This document shows positions 1 to 9,035 of a stretch of 62,157 nt of DNA, one piece after another; position 1 is the first letter of the stretch; the number at the start of each line of letters is the position of its first letter. Where the stretch lies: the NCBI GenBank assembly GCA_030154085.1, contig JASKKR010000010.1, forward strand, positions 1-62,157, read 5' to 3'. Below the pieces are notes generated by a model. That model was not told the origin of the DNA, did not search any database, and was given only the letters and a program-made list of their open reading frames with translations. Source of the DNA: Candidatus Cloacimonadota bacterium. GTDB lineage: Bacteria > Cloacimonadota > Cloacimonadia > Cloacimonadales > Cloacimonadaceae. The position numbers and the translations under genes were made by a program.

Positions 1-28
1 AACTTGTCTACAATCACATCTTTGGTAA

Positions 29-139
29 TCACGATGTCATGCTTGCTCAATTGACGTTGGTATTTATGAATCCAAAGTCATGATCAGTACAGGCTATTAT
101 GACCAAAATTCCAGCCTGGCTAAGTATCTGCAAAAGTAG
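29..139 (+). pseudogene. possible 3' remnant of a coding sequence
   Basis: The open frame 29-139 ends in TAG and reads as a peptide that looks protein-like, including the stretch YESKVMISTGYYDQNSSLAK, loosely similar to the end of a BON-type domain. It cannot be extended leftward because a TAA lies at 26-28. A different frame (3-83) is open from the window edge and reads GNHDVMLAQ before a TGA. Together these could be a decayed or frameshifted gene end, or chance. No start codon or ribosome site is visible. Confidence 0.15.
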
Positions 140-140
140 G

Positions 141-222
141 GCATTTGCCGCCTCCCCCGTTTCTCTCCCCTTTGAGAAGTGAGCAAGAAACGGGAAAATA
201 AGGAGTTACAGCTTTGTGAAGT
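141..222 (-). repeat. intergenic hairpin repeat, copy 1
   Basis: Read on the minus strand this is ACTTCACA then AGCTGTAACTCCTTATTTTC, then an arm CCCGTTTCTTGC and the returning arm GAGAGAAACGGG followed by GGAGGC. The same block occurs three more times in the window on the plus strand. This copy has CCCG where the others have CTCG, turning a T-G wobble into a C-G pair, so the stem is kept. It lies downstream of the korB stop. Confidence 0.85.
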
Positions 223-468
223 CCGTATTTATGAAGTGCGTTATGAAGAGTAACTATTGATGGTAGCAACGTGCTTTTTGTTTATTAACTTATAAGTTGA
301 ATTCATAATCAGCATCTATCTTATCAAGAATTAGTTGGCATATATTTATGGACCATTACCTTATGCAACGATCTTCCCAATCTGAACTGCACTGATGGTA
401 AGCACTCAATAAAGCTTTTAATTATATTATAAGTAACTATACGTCAAGATGATATGTGTTATCGGATA

Positions 469-1290
469 TTATACTGAAGCTTTAAGCAGCTCGAGACGCG
501 CACGACGATCCAAAGACTCTATTCTGCTAGCTATCTGCTCTTCATAACTTGGAAGTTGTTCTTTGCGGTAAACACCAAGGTGGATAATTTCTTTATCTTT
601 TGCCATTTTCCTTGCCATATCTTCATCTTGGGGAATTTCATTGAAGATATGACATCTATCATTGTATAAAGAATAGGTGTTATTGTAACTAACACAAGGT
701 TGTAAAACTTCGACGAAGGAAAATCCTTTATGCTGAACTGCTTGATAAATGATATCAGCAAGATGAGAGATCCTAGCGGTATATGAGCGGGCGACAAAGC
801 TTGCTCCCGCTTCCATCAAAAGAGTAATCGGAGTAAAGGGAATTTCTACATTCCCCATCGGGGTTGATATACCAATAAATCCTGATGGTGAAAGAGGAGA
901 AGCCTGACCGGTTGTGAGGCCATAGTTTCCATTATTGTGCATGATTAGGGTAAGATCAATATTGCGTTTTGCAGCAAACAATGTGTGTTCCAGACCTTCA
1001 CCGAGACTGTCCCCATCTCCACCAAATGTAATGACCTTGAGATTGGGATTTGCAAGCTTGATTCCAGACGCAGTAGCCAACGCTCTGCCATGCAATCCAT
1101 AAATACCAGAAATATTTAAATAGTCAAAAATCTTGCCATGACAGCCTATGCCAGAACTCATTACAATATTGGCGAGAGGAGTACCTTCATCCACCAATCT
1201 ATTTATAGCATTCTTTACTGCTCCCAAGATGCCGAAGTTCCCACATCCAATACACCAAGTATTTTCTTTTCTGCTGGTCAAATCATGCAT
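469..1290 (-). CDS. 2-oxoacid:ferredoxin oxidoreductase beta subunit (TPP-binding)
   Basis: Beta subunit of an anaerobic 2-oxoacid:ferredoxin oxidoreductase, which oxidatively decarboxylates a 2-oxoacid to its acyl-CoA and passes electrons to ferredoxin. The thiamine pyrophosphate motif runs from GDGD at residues 91-94 to NN at 119-120. Four cysteines suited to a [4Fe-4S] cluster are at C13, C16, C50 and C199. At 273 residues it has the usual length of the 2-oxoglutarate/branched-chain type. The start overlaps the end of the alpha/gamma gene by 8 bases, indicating coupled translation. Substrate (2-oxoglutarate or other) cannot be read from sequence alone; korB is the best guess. Last gene of the long minus-strand run. 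Confidence 0.9.
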   Translation of the reverse strand: MHDLTSRKENTWCIGCGNFGILGAVKNAINRLVDEGTPLANIVMSSGIGCHGKIFDYLNISGIYGLHGRALATASGIKLANPNLKVITFGGDGDSLGEGLEHTLFAAKRNIDLTLIMHNNGNYGLTTGQASPLSPSGFIGISTPMGNVEIPFTPITLLMEAGASFVARSYTARISHLADIIYQAVQHKGFSFVEVLQPCVSYNNTYSLYNDRCHIFNEIPQDEDMARKMAKDKEIIHLGVYRKEQLPSYEEQIASRIESLDRRARLELLKASV

Positions 1291-2962
1291 CCTCAGTCTC
1301 CTTTATCGCTTCTGCGAGCATAAGGGAAGAAAAATGTCTTCCGTCATAACGCAAGATGCTCTTCTTGATTTTGACATTAAGCTTTTCTTTGAGGAATCGT
1401 GCAAAATTAGCTTGAGATGAATGTTCTACCACAATTACCTCACATTCTTGATATTTGGCAAGTTCTTCACGTGGGAAAGGTTCTAAATAGATAGGGACCA
1501 CAAGTTGGAATTCGTGATATTTTTGAGCTTCACGCAATTCCAAGGCAGTTGATCCATAGGCAAATACTATGCTTTTACCAGATCCATAAATTGATACTCT
1601 TTGATATTTTTGGGTAGCATCATAGATGGTTTGCAGTTTACGATTTCGTTTGTCCTTCATTTTTACAATATTTTGTGCTACATCAGTCCTAAATCCATTC
1701 TCTGAGTGTTCATTGCTATTCCATTTTATTACAGCATTGTCTTCCGAAGATTCTACACCTGGAAAAGCCAGAGGTGATACTCCGCATTTAGTTATCAAAT
1801 ATCTCTGATATTCTGCATTTGCTTTTTCAGTGATGGGGATAACATCAATAGTTTCAGGAAGAGGGAGCTTAATGCTCATAGAGCTTTCACTGAGGTGCTT
1901 TTCTGTAAGCAAGACCGCTGGACTTTGGGTTGTCCAAGCCAGCTCAACAAGCTCTTGTGCAAGGGTAAATGCCCGGCTAAAAGAATCGGGTGATGCTACA
2001 ATCCTCGCAAATTCTCCATGGCCCTGATTTAAAGCAAAATACAGATCTTCTTGGGCTGTATATGTAGAGACCCCAGTAGCAGGACCTGGTCGCGAAGAAA
2101 GCACACAAAAAAGCGGTGATTCTACCATACCTGCCATAGAAAATGCTTCTTGCATTAGAGCAAAACCACCACCGGAACTGCCAACACCGCTGCGTTTGCC
2201 GGCAAAAGCAGCACCTATAGCCATATTTATAGCTGCTAGTTCACTTTCAGCATGAATGGCTTGAACTCCATGACTATCCCGAAGTTTAGCTAGATAATGC
2301 AGAATAGAAGAAGCAGGAGTCATTGGATAACTGAAGTAGAAATCCAGACCTCCTAACCAAGCTCCAAGAGCTATCAATTGATTGCCTGTATAGCATTTAC
2401 CGGGTTGTTGCTTGGATCTGGCTAATTTAGTTATGGAATGAGTATTAGCCTGAACGACCAGATCGAATATTTCACTAGCAAAAGCAACGTTCTCTGCTTT
2501 ATAATGTTTGAAACTAGAATTAATCATAGAGTTCATAACTTCTTTCGAGATTCCAGCAATAGCAGAGAATATCGCTATAGCAGATAGAGAAGCACTTCCC
2601 CCATCAGGATAATGTTTTTTAATCAGATCTTTTAGCGGTAAAGCGATTAGATTATCGTGCTTCCGATCAGCTATATCACAAAAATGCAGTGCTCCTACTG
2701 CCATATCTTCCATATGGCGCTCGACACTCCGCTCATCAAAACTAATTAATAGGTTAGCTTTGTGATAGCAATTATAAATCTCACTTTGTGAAATGCTTAC
2801 GACGCTGAAATTGTGCCCGCCCTTAATCAGGGATTGGTAGTCATTTGTTTGGAAGACAAATAAACCCTGTTTGACGGCGAGAGTAGCAATGACTTGAGCA
2901 GCTTTCTTGACTCCCTCACCAGCTTTCCCACCAACAAGGCATGTGAATATATCCGTCTTCAA
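1283..2962 (-). CDS. 2-oxoacid:ferredoxin oxidoreductase, fused gamma-alpha subunit
   Basis: Catalytic partner of the downstream beta subunit. Residues 1 to about 185 form the gamma domain (GGKAGEGVKKAAQ near the N terminus), and residues about 190-559 form the pyrimidine-binding alpha domain, with FYFSYPMTPASSIL and GVGSSGGGFALM visible. This gamma-alpha fusion is typical of KorA-type enzymes. The start is TTG, preceded by AAGGAG ten bases upstream; no ATG fits the gamma domain start better. It overlaps the DUF2723 gene by 4 bases and korB by 8. No separate ferredoxin-domain subunit is present, so free ferredoxin is the likely acceptor. Confidence 0.9.
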   Translation of the reverse strand: MKTDIFTCLVGGKAGEGVKKAAQVIATLAVKQGLFVFQTNDYQSLIKGGHNFSVVSISQSEIYNCYHKANLLISFDERSVERHMEDMAVGALHFCDIADRKHDNLIALPLKDLIKKHYPDGGSASLSAIAIFSAIAGISKEVMNSMINSSFKHYKAENVAFASEIFDLVVQANTHSITKLARSKQQPGKCYTGNQLIALGAWLGGLDFYFSYPMTPASSILHYLAKLRDSHGVQAIHAESELAAINMAIGAAFAGKRSGVGSSGGGFALMQEAFSMAGMVESPLFCVLSSRPGPATGVSTYTAQEDLYFALNQGHGEFARIVASPDSFSRAFTLAQELVELAWTTQSPAVLLTEKHLSESSMSIKLPLPETIDVIPITEKANAEYQRYLITKCGVSPLAFPGVESSEDNAVIKWNSNEHSENGFRTDVAQNIVKMKDKRNRKLQTIYDATQKYQRVSIYGSGKSIVFAYGSTALELREAQKYHEFQLVVPIYLEPFPREELAKYQECEVIVVEHSSQANFARFLKEKLNVKIKKSILRYDGRHFSSLMLAEAIKETEDA

Positions 2963-5682
2963 GATCCTGGCTCTCCTTGAATATCAATCTGTGTTGCATT
3001 AGAATCCAAAGAACTTATATGGTAGCTAATATCATAGTTCAATCTTGATCTTACCCGTTTGAGCAGTTCTCTAACCTCAGGTATTTTGTTGTAGACCTCG
3101 CCATAATATACGGCTAGATCAGCAAAATGGGATTCATTGGGATAGGCAAGCAAACCTTTTTCGATAAATGGTAGGCTTTCGTCAGTGTGGTTTTCCATAA
3201 GATATGCTAAAACGTAACTAATATAAATACGCCAGCCATCTTTGTGTTTGAAAATAACATTATCGATAAAGTCATTGAGTTTTTGCCAATTTCCACTCCC
3301 ACTATAAAAAGTAGTATAAAATTCAGTAAGCTTGATCTCTTCATCTATGAAGATCTTACCTCTTTCTATATATGAACTGGCTGCTTCATAGTCTCCCTGC
3401 TCGGCAAAATAATTTGCAGCACGAACGAATCCGGAGCCATAATTTAAAACAAGACGCACCATATTTTCATCTTTGAATACTCTGTCATCAGCAATAGAGC
3501 GATACTCGTATATCTCATCAATGTTCATCAGCAATCTATCGAAATCTACCAGATCTTCTCCAGGTGTAGATACAACCCTAGCAACCATACCTTCATTCCT
3601 GGTATAATTCTCAAATCCGACATAATTCTCACAGGTCACAGCAAAATAGATAGGACGATGTCCAAAATTGTCTTTGATGATTTGCATCACGGCAAGATCT
3701 GAAACTCTGTAGAAAGGCTCATTTGATCGCCAAGCTGGAGTAGGATCAAGCCGCATAGTAAATCCCGGAGCTGCATCTGTGCCTGGTATAACAAGATTCT
3801 GTTGCAACCTGGTAATAGTCATGCTATCGATCAGTTCATCAGGATAACTAAAGAGAATCCCTTCCATGTCACGTATCTGTCTAATATACCAGGGAGTATT
3901 AAGAAGTGATAGGTTTGCTACGGACACATCCTTCCGAATCCCTTTAAGATATTTGTTTTTATAATCCATGGCATATTGCATCGCTTCTTGGGCTTCTTGG
4001 GATGGGGCTACATCTTTTGCAGGATAAATATGTTCTTTAGCAAATGGATCTTCTACCGCTTGAGCATACCACAATGGGAAGGTATCATTGTCTCCATTTG
4101 TAAAAATAATAGCATTCTCTTCGAGGGAGTTTAGGAAATTAACTCCATAGTCTAAAGCGATAAATTCATTTGAGCGATTATGCGGACGATATTGGCTGAT
4201 CATATTCCCAATGGGTAAAAGTAGCATGATAGCTACAAGACCATATTTGACTGCCTTATTCCTGAAAATATTAACCACACCTAATGCTCCAATTCCCAGC
4301 CAAATAGCCCACATATTGTAGGCAGTAACGAAGAAATAATCGCGATCCCGCACCTCAGTGCTGGACAGATTCATTACGAAGATCATGGCAATCGTGGTGA
4401 GTAAGATAATGCTAAGAAAATAGTTAAAGCTGTGTTTATTGCGCAAACGTTGAAAATATGCTCCACCCAAACCAAGAAGCATTATAAAGAAATTAGCTAG
4501 AGAATGGCTGGAATTAACCAAAGGTGCCAGAAGTCCGCGAGGGAACCACTGCATATCGAAATATCGCAAAAAATGATAATATACCTGATCGCGCAGGAAA
4601 CTTGCACGACGAATCATGAAGTTTGTGTTGCCATACTGTTTTCTGAACACATAATCCCAAAACATTTTGGGAGTGCTGGGATTACCTTCATTGATAAAGG
4701 GACGGTCAGCTGCACGAATCATCAAATATAGATGACTTGAAAGTCCGATCACAACCAAAGCAATGCTCATCCACCAAAACTTTTTGCCGAAAACATCTCG
4801 GAGCTCATAGGCAAGAATGATGACTGTGATAAGGGCAAAAGCCCATTTGTCAAACTCATCAATTCCGATGGAATTCCCGATAGCTCCAAAGATAAAGTAT
4901 CCTGCCAGTATAGCTATGGTATAGCCGATAACTTTGGGCCAAAATGTAGACTGTTTTATTCCATTGAGAAGCAAAGGATACACGACGATGAAAAGAACAG
5001 CTGGAGCTACTTGCAAAGCAGTCTGGTGAACTCCAAAGCCCAAGAAAAATAGATATACGATAAAGAGAAGAAGGTTCTGATGGTTAAAGTCTCTACTTTT
5101 CTCAACCCAGACCAAAGTAAGCCATAAGATGAGGTTCACAAAAAAGACCAGACCAGAATATACCTCAGCTTCGATCGCATTCATCCAGAATGTGAAAGAA
5201 AACGCAGTGTATAAGGCGGCAACTGTCCCGGCAAACATCGCTTCCCAAGCTTTAACTTTCATCATGCTTACAAGCTTTACAGTAAGCAAATAGGTAAACA
5301 TCACAGCAAAAGCAGATGTTAATACTGATATGAAAGCTGATAAAATACCATGTGGTACAGCCCATCCAAAGAGAGCTATAAATGCCCTCCCAAATAGAAT
5401 ATAAAATGGATTCCCAGGAGGATGGGGTACGCCCAAAATGCTGATGCAAGTAGCATATTCCCCACTATCCCAAAAGCTCATAGTCCTGGCTTGAGTTGAT
5501 ATATATATAGCAATAGTAACTGCAAAAATAATCCAAGCTAGGATCCGATTCTGCAACTTGGGCACTATAGCTTGTGGACGTAGGATAGCATCGTCAAATT
5601 CCTTGGCTACAGGTTCAGGCTTTTTGTATTCTACCTTTTTGGTAGAGGTCAGTTTCTTTCTAATCTCAGATTGCTTAGGCAT
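2959..5682 (-). CDS. DUF2723/TMEM260-family membrane glycosyltransferase with helical-repeat C terminus
   Basis: A 907-residue polytopic membrane protein. After a charged N-terminal 40 residues there are roughly ten or more hydrophobic segments to about residue 490. The loop after the first membrane helix carries WDSGE at 71-75, the acidic motif expected of GT-C enzymes and found throughout DUF2723. The second half is soluble, and its last 150 residues look like helical TPR-type repeats. Human TMEM260 of this family is a protein O-mannosyltransferase, and bacterial members are common in Bacteroidota and relatives, so protein O-glycosylation on the outside of the inner membrane is plausible but not shown here. 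AAGGAG precedes the ATG. The 3' end overlaps korA by 4 bases. Confidence 0.8.
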   Translation of the reverse strand: MPKQSEIRKKLTSTKKVEYKKPEPVAKEFDDAILRPQAIVPKLQNRILAWIIFAVTIAIYISTQARTMSFWDSGEYATCISILGVPHPPGNPFYILFGRAFIALFGWAVPHGILSAFISVLTSAFAVMFTYLLTVKLVSMMKVKAWEAMFAGTVAALYTAFSFTFWMNAIEAEVYSGLVFFVNLILWLTLVWVEKSRDFNHQNLLLFIVYLFFLGFGVHQTALQVAPAVLFIVVYPLLLNGIKQSTFWPKVIGYTIAILAGYFIFGAIGNSIGIDEFDKWAFALITVIILAYELRDVFGKKFWWMSIALVVIGLSSHLYLMIRAADRPFINEGNPSTPKMFWDYVFRKQYGNTNFMIRRASFLRDQVYYHFLRYFDMQWFPRGLLAPLVNSSHSLANFFIMLLGLGGAYFQRLRNKHSFNYFLSIILLTTIAMIFVMNLSSTEVRDRDYFFVTAYNMWAIWLGIGALGVVNIFRNKAVKYGLVAIMLLLPIGNMISQYRPHNRSNEFIALDYGVNFLNSLEENAIIFTNGDNDTFPLWYAQAVEDPFAKEHIYPAKDVAPSQEAQEAMQYAMDYKNKYLKGIRKDVSVANLSLLNTPWYIRQIRDMEGILFSYPDELIDSMTITRLQQNLVIPGTDAAPGFTMRLDPTPAWRSNEPFYRVSDLAVMQIIKDNFGHRPIYFAVTCENYVGFENYTRNEGMVARVVSTPGEDLVDFDRLLMNIDEIYEYRSIADDRVFKDENMVRLVLNYGSGFVRAANYFAEQGDYEAASSYIERGKIFIDEEIKLTEFYTTFYSGSGNWQKLNDFIDNVIFKHKDGWRIYISYVLAYLMENHTDESLPFIEKGLLAYPNESHFADLAVYYGEVYNKIPEVRELLKRVRSRLNYDISYHISSLDSNATQIDIQGEPGS

Positions 5683-5695
5683 TCATACTCCTTGT

Positions 5696-6679
5696 CTAAT
5701 CTTTTAAACCAGTTCTGGCGTAACTAGCAATTATCTGCTTTTGGGCAAAGAAAAATAGAATCAAAATCGGTACTATGCTAAATGTTGACGCAGCCATCAA
5801 AAGAGTGGTCTGCGTAGAGGCTTCCTGATTGAAATAGCTGAGACCAACCTGCAAAACTCTAAGTTCGGGACGGTTGATCATGACTAAAGGCCACATGAAG
5901 CTATTCCAACTGCTGATCAATGAGAAAATGGAAGCAGTGGCAATAATTGGCTTGGATAAAGGAACAACAATTCTCCAAAGCATTCCAAAAGTGGAACATC
6001 CGTCAATGGAGGCAGCATCGAAAAGTTCTTTAGGAAGAGCTTTGAAGTGCTGTCTAAATAAGAAAATGGTAAAGATATTTGCGGTCCAGGGAATGATGAG
6101 AGCATTGTAGGTGTCCAACCAGTTTAGCTTATCCAAAAGTACATATGAGGAAATCATATAAATCGGTTGAGGAACCATCATCATCGAAAGGAAGAGAAAG
6201 AAGAAGAAATCTCTGCCTCGGAACTCCATGCGAGCAAAGGCATACGCAGCAAGAAGAGAGGTGATAAGCACACCTATAAGACTCAGCACACTCACATAGA
6301 TGGTATTCTTGAAATATAGAGCAAAAGGCACTTTCTTGAAAGCTTTCACAAAATTAGAAAATTCAAAAGACGGTTTATGATACACATGCTCAATTTGTGA
6401 GCTCGGGACTTCCTTATACTCTTCGATAATCTCCAGATTCTCATCCAATATATGGACGATACTTGTTTCCTCCTTCTCCATGACCAAGAGGATTCTTTTT
6501 TCATCACCGTTGTTATTCCATACAAAGTATTCTTCCTTGGGGATGAAAAGAGTTTCCTGTTTATTAAATTCGGATTGGGTCATTAATGCTGTCGATAGCA
6601 TCCAAATGAAAGGAATGACCATCGTAAGACCGAAAATAATCAATATTAGGTAGGTGACCGCTGTGCTAATCTTTTCCAT
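5696..6679 (-). CDS. carbohydrate ABC transporter permease, MalG type
   Basis: Inner-membrane permease of a binding-protein-dependent sugar importer. The cytoplasmic EAA loop that docks the ATPase is at residues 219-244, with DAASIDGCSTFGML and VPLSKP visible. Six membrane segments are expected. Between the first and second there is a long hydrophilic stretch (about residues 34-120), longer than in MalG-like proteins I know. The gene lies 8 bases after the MalF-type permease and 13 before the DUF2723 gene. No ATPase or solute-binding protein gene is in the window, so these partners must lie elsewhere. Substrate unknown; a sugar is inferred from family. Confidence 0.9.
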   Translation of the reverse strand: MEKISTAVTYLILIIFGLTMVIPFIWMLSTALMTQSEFNKQETLFIPKEEYFVWNNNGDEKRILLVMEKEETSIVHILDENLEIIEEYKEVPSSQIEHVYHKPSFEFSNFVKAFKKVPFALYFKNTIYVSVLSLIGVLITSLLAAYAFARMEFRGRDFFFFLFLSMMMVPQPIYMISSYVLLDKLNWLDTYNALIIPWTANIFTIFLFRQHFKALPKELFDAASIDGCSTFGMLWRIVVPLSKPIIATASIFSLISSWNSFMWPLVMINRPELRVLQVGLSYFNQEASTQTTLLMAASTFSIVPILILFFFAQKQIIASYARTGLKD

Positions 6680-6687
6680 TTTTCCCC

Positions 6688-7623
6688 CTAGTAATTAACG
6701 TGCTTTTCCATTCTGCGTTGGAAGATTGTGAGCGCTAAGATTAGGACAAACAACGCAAGAGCGACTGCGGATGCGTATCCCATTTCGAGGACATCAAAGC
6801 CTTTCTCGTAGATATAATATACGATAAGCTTTGTTGTATTGAGCGGACCACCTTTATCTGTCATCAGATAGATCTGCGAGAATGTCTGAAAACTGGTAAT
6901 AGTCGTCATGATGAGCACATAGAAAGTAGTTGGTGATATTAAGGGGACAGTGATATTCCAAAACTGTCTACCTTTGCTGGCTCCATCTATCTCAGCGGCT
7001 TCATAATATACCTTGGATATGTTTTGTAAGCCTGCCAAATAAATGATCGTATTGTACCCAAGCCCTTTCCATACCGTCATTATAATAATCGCAAAAAGTG
7101 CTTGGGATGGTCCATGAAAAAACTTGGGAAGATTCTCGATCCCGGAACCTTCAAACATCATCAGGAAAATACCTCGTGACTCAGAAAGCCAGCCTTGAGG
7201 AGATATTCCAATGTAACCCAACAATGTGTTCATGAGTCCGGTTTGTTCATTAAAAATTAGTTTCCATACGATAGAGACAGCAACCAATGAAGTAACAAAC
7301 GGCATAAAATAGACTATTCTGAAGAGGCTCTTAAAGTATTTGATCCTGTTAAGCAGTACAGCAAATATAAGTGAGAGCACTATTGATGAAGGAACGAGGA
7401 TAATAACTAACCAAAATGTATTACCCATAGATTGCCAAAAGACAGGATCTTTGATCATTGTGGCATAGTTTTCAAAGCCTATGAAGCGTCCGGTTCCCTG
7501 CAAGGACCAATCGAAGAAAGAGAGCAATAAACTCATCACGATAGGAACCAAGCGAAAGGCAACGACTATTACTAAAGCAGGTAATAAATAAAGATATGGG
7601 GATATCTTCCACTTTGTTTTCAT
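6688..7623 (-). CDS. carbohydrate ABC transporter permease, MalF/UgpA type
   Basis: First permease of the sugar importer pair. The EAA loop is at residues 208-231 (EAAEIDGASKGRQFWNITVP). At 311 residues with six predicted membrane segments it matches the UgpA/LacF subgroup rather than the longer MalF. Its start overlaps the response regulator stop by 4 bases (ATGA type), so regulator and transporter are probably translated together. The partner permease follows directly. Substrate not determinable here. Confidence 0.92.
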   Translation of the reverse strand: MKTKWKISPYLYLLPALVIVVAFRLVPIVMSLLLSFFDWSLQGTGRFIGFENYATMIKDPVFWQSMGNTFWLVIILVPSSIVLSLIFAVLLNRIKYFKSLFRIVYFMPFVTSLVAVSIVWKLIFNEQTGLMNTLLGYIGISPQGWLSESRGIFLMMFEGSGIENLPKFFHGPSQALFAIIIMTVWKGLGYNTIIYLAGLQNISKVYYEAAEIDGASKGRQFWNITVPLISPTTFYVLIMTTITSFQTFSQIYLMTDKGGPLNTTKLIVYYIYEKGFDVLEMGYASAVALALFVLILALTIFQRRMEKHVNY

Positions 7624-9035
7624 TTCTTACCACCATTATAAGTTTGTCTGGATTCCCGATAATTACGCCAATCGATATCTAGTTTAACGCATTTTTTATA
7701 AAGGTTTTCACGTGTAATATCTGCAATTGCAGCTGCACGCTGAATGTTGCCTCTAGTTTTGGATAATAAGTTTTCTATATATCTTTTGCTGAATATCTCT
7801 TTTGCTTCAGACCACTTAACATTATTCAAATCCGAAATGATCTCTGGTTCAACACCCTTAGGCTCGATATTCTCAGGTAAGTCCTCCGGTTGGATGATTT
7901 TGTTTTCCGCTAAGATTACGGCATGTTCAATGGCATTTCGCAATTCTCTTACATTTCCCTTCCACTCGTGATTGAGCAATATGGATAGTACACCCGGAGA
8001 GAGCTTTAGCTCGCCTTTATGATATTTCTTGCAAAACTCTTGTAAAAAAGAACTAGCCAAAATGCGAATGTCATCACGCCTTTCACGCAATGGAGGGATA
8101 TGAAGAGTTATTACATTCAGTCGATAGTAAAGATCCTCACGAAATGTACCTTGCTCAACCATGGCTTTGATATCCTTGTTCGTTGCCACTATGACGCGAG
8201 TGTCAGTCGCTAGATCACTATCACCCCCAACTGCACGGAAGATTCCAGTTTCGAGAACCTTGAGTAATTTAACTTGAAAAGATAGGGAGGTCTCGGTGAT
8301 TTCATCCAGAAACAGTGTCCCGCCATTCGCTTCTTGAAAATATCCTATCTTATCTCTATGGGCATCAGTAAATGCTCCGCGTTTGTGCCCAAAAAGTAAG
8401 CTCTCCAGAAGTGATTCTGTGAGACTGCCGCAATTGACTGAAACCAGTTTGTTCTGGCGGCGTGGGCTATTGCGATGGATCAATTCCGCAAAGACGCTCT
8501 TCCCCACACCGGTTTCACCGGTAATAAGGACTAGAGTATCCAAGGCTGCAATTTTTTTCACTTTCTGTATTAAGTTTTGGATAGGGGTACTATTCCCAAT
8601 AATTAGGTCAGTATCCAATTCTTTGTGTACCATGGCACTGAGGCGCCTATTCTCTTGAAGTAGCCATTGCGCCTGAAGAGTCTTCTCAACTAAGATATTA
8701 ACCAGATCTAAGTTCCGAATTGGCTTTTCGATAAACTCGCTGGCTCCCAGCTTCATAGCCTGAACAGCTGTGCCTATTGAAGCTTGTCCACTCACTGCTA
8801 TCACAGCCGTAAAAGGATATTTACTGGAGATCTCACTAATCAGATCTAGCCCGTTTTCGCCGGGTAATATAAGATCTATAATCGCTACATGATATCTATT
8901 TGTTTCCATTTTTTGGCGGGCTTCAGCAAGACTGGTGACAGCAGTCACTATATACTTCCCAACCAATTGGGAGCTAATGAGATCCAAGCTATCCTGGGAG
9001 TCATCTACAATCAGGATGTTAGGTTTATCTTTCAT
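7620..9035 (-). CDS. sigma-54-dependent response regulator, NtrC family (GAFTDA variant)
   Basis: Full NtrC-type regulator. Receiver domain: acidic pocket D11/D12, phospho-acceptor D54, K104. AAA+ domain: Walker A GETGVGKS at 173-180, L1 loop GAFTDA at 220-225 in place of GAFTGA, Walker B GGTLFLDEI at 238-246, arginine-finger segment FREDLYYRL at 298-306. A Fis-type helix-turn-helix closes the protein (RGNIQRAAAIADITRENLYK). I place the start at ATG 9035, six bases after GGAG; a TTG at 9047 would add four residues but would overlap the ribosome site. The start overlaps the preceding kinase-like gene by 11 bases and the stop overlaps the permease by 4. It may control this operon; target sites were not identified. 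Confidence 0.93.
   Translation of the reverse strand: MKDKPNILIVDDSQDSLDLISSQLVGKYIVTAVTSLAEARQKMETNRYHVAIIDLILPGENGLDLISEISSKYPFTAVIAVSGQASIGTAVQAMKLGASEFIEKPIRNLDLVNILVEKTLQAQWLLQENRRLSAMVHKELDTDLIIGNSTPIQNLIQKVKKIAALDTLVLITGETGVGKSVFAELIHRNSPRRQNKLVSVNCGSLTESLLESLLFGHKRGAFTDAHRDKIGYFQEANGGTLFLDEITETSLSFQVKLLKVLETGIFRAVGGDSDLATDTRVIVATNKDIKAMVEQGTFREDLYYRLNVITLHIPPLRERRDDIRILASSFLQEFCKKYHKGELKLSPGVLSILLNHEWKGNVRELRNAIEHAVILAENKIIQPEDLPENIEPKGVEPEIISDLNNVKWSEAKEIFSKRYIENLLSKTRGNIQRAAAIADITRENLYKKCVKLDIDWRNYRESRQTYNGGKK

Larger units (their letters stand above)
1..468. other. intergenic region at the left edge
   Basis: The stretch carries no convincing complete gene. It holds the doubtful coding remnant at its left end and an inverted-orientation copy of the hairpin repeat at 141-222. 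The last 240 bases, downstream of the korB stop, show no strong hairpin followed by a T run, so I cannot place a terminator for the minus-strand operon. Confidence 0.6.

Noticed and set aside
141-222. Small open frames inside the hairpin repeat: on one strand GGAGG then GTG, on the other AAGGAG then GTG
   Set aside because: The frames stop after one to about fifteen codons, differ in every copy, and one is missing in copy 4, so a conserved leader peptide is not supported.
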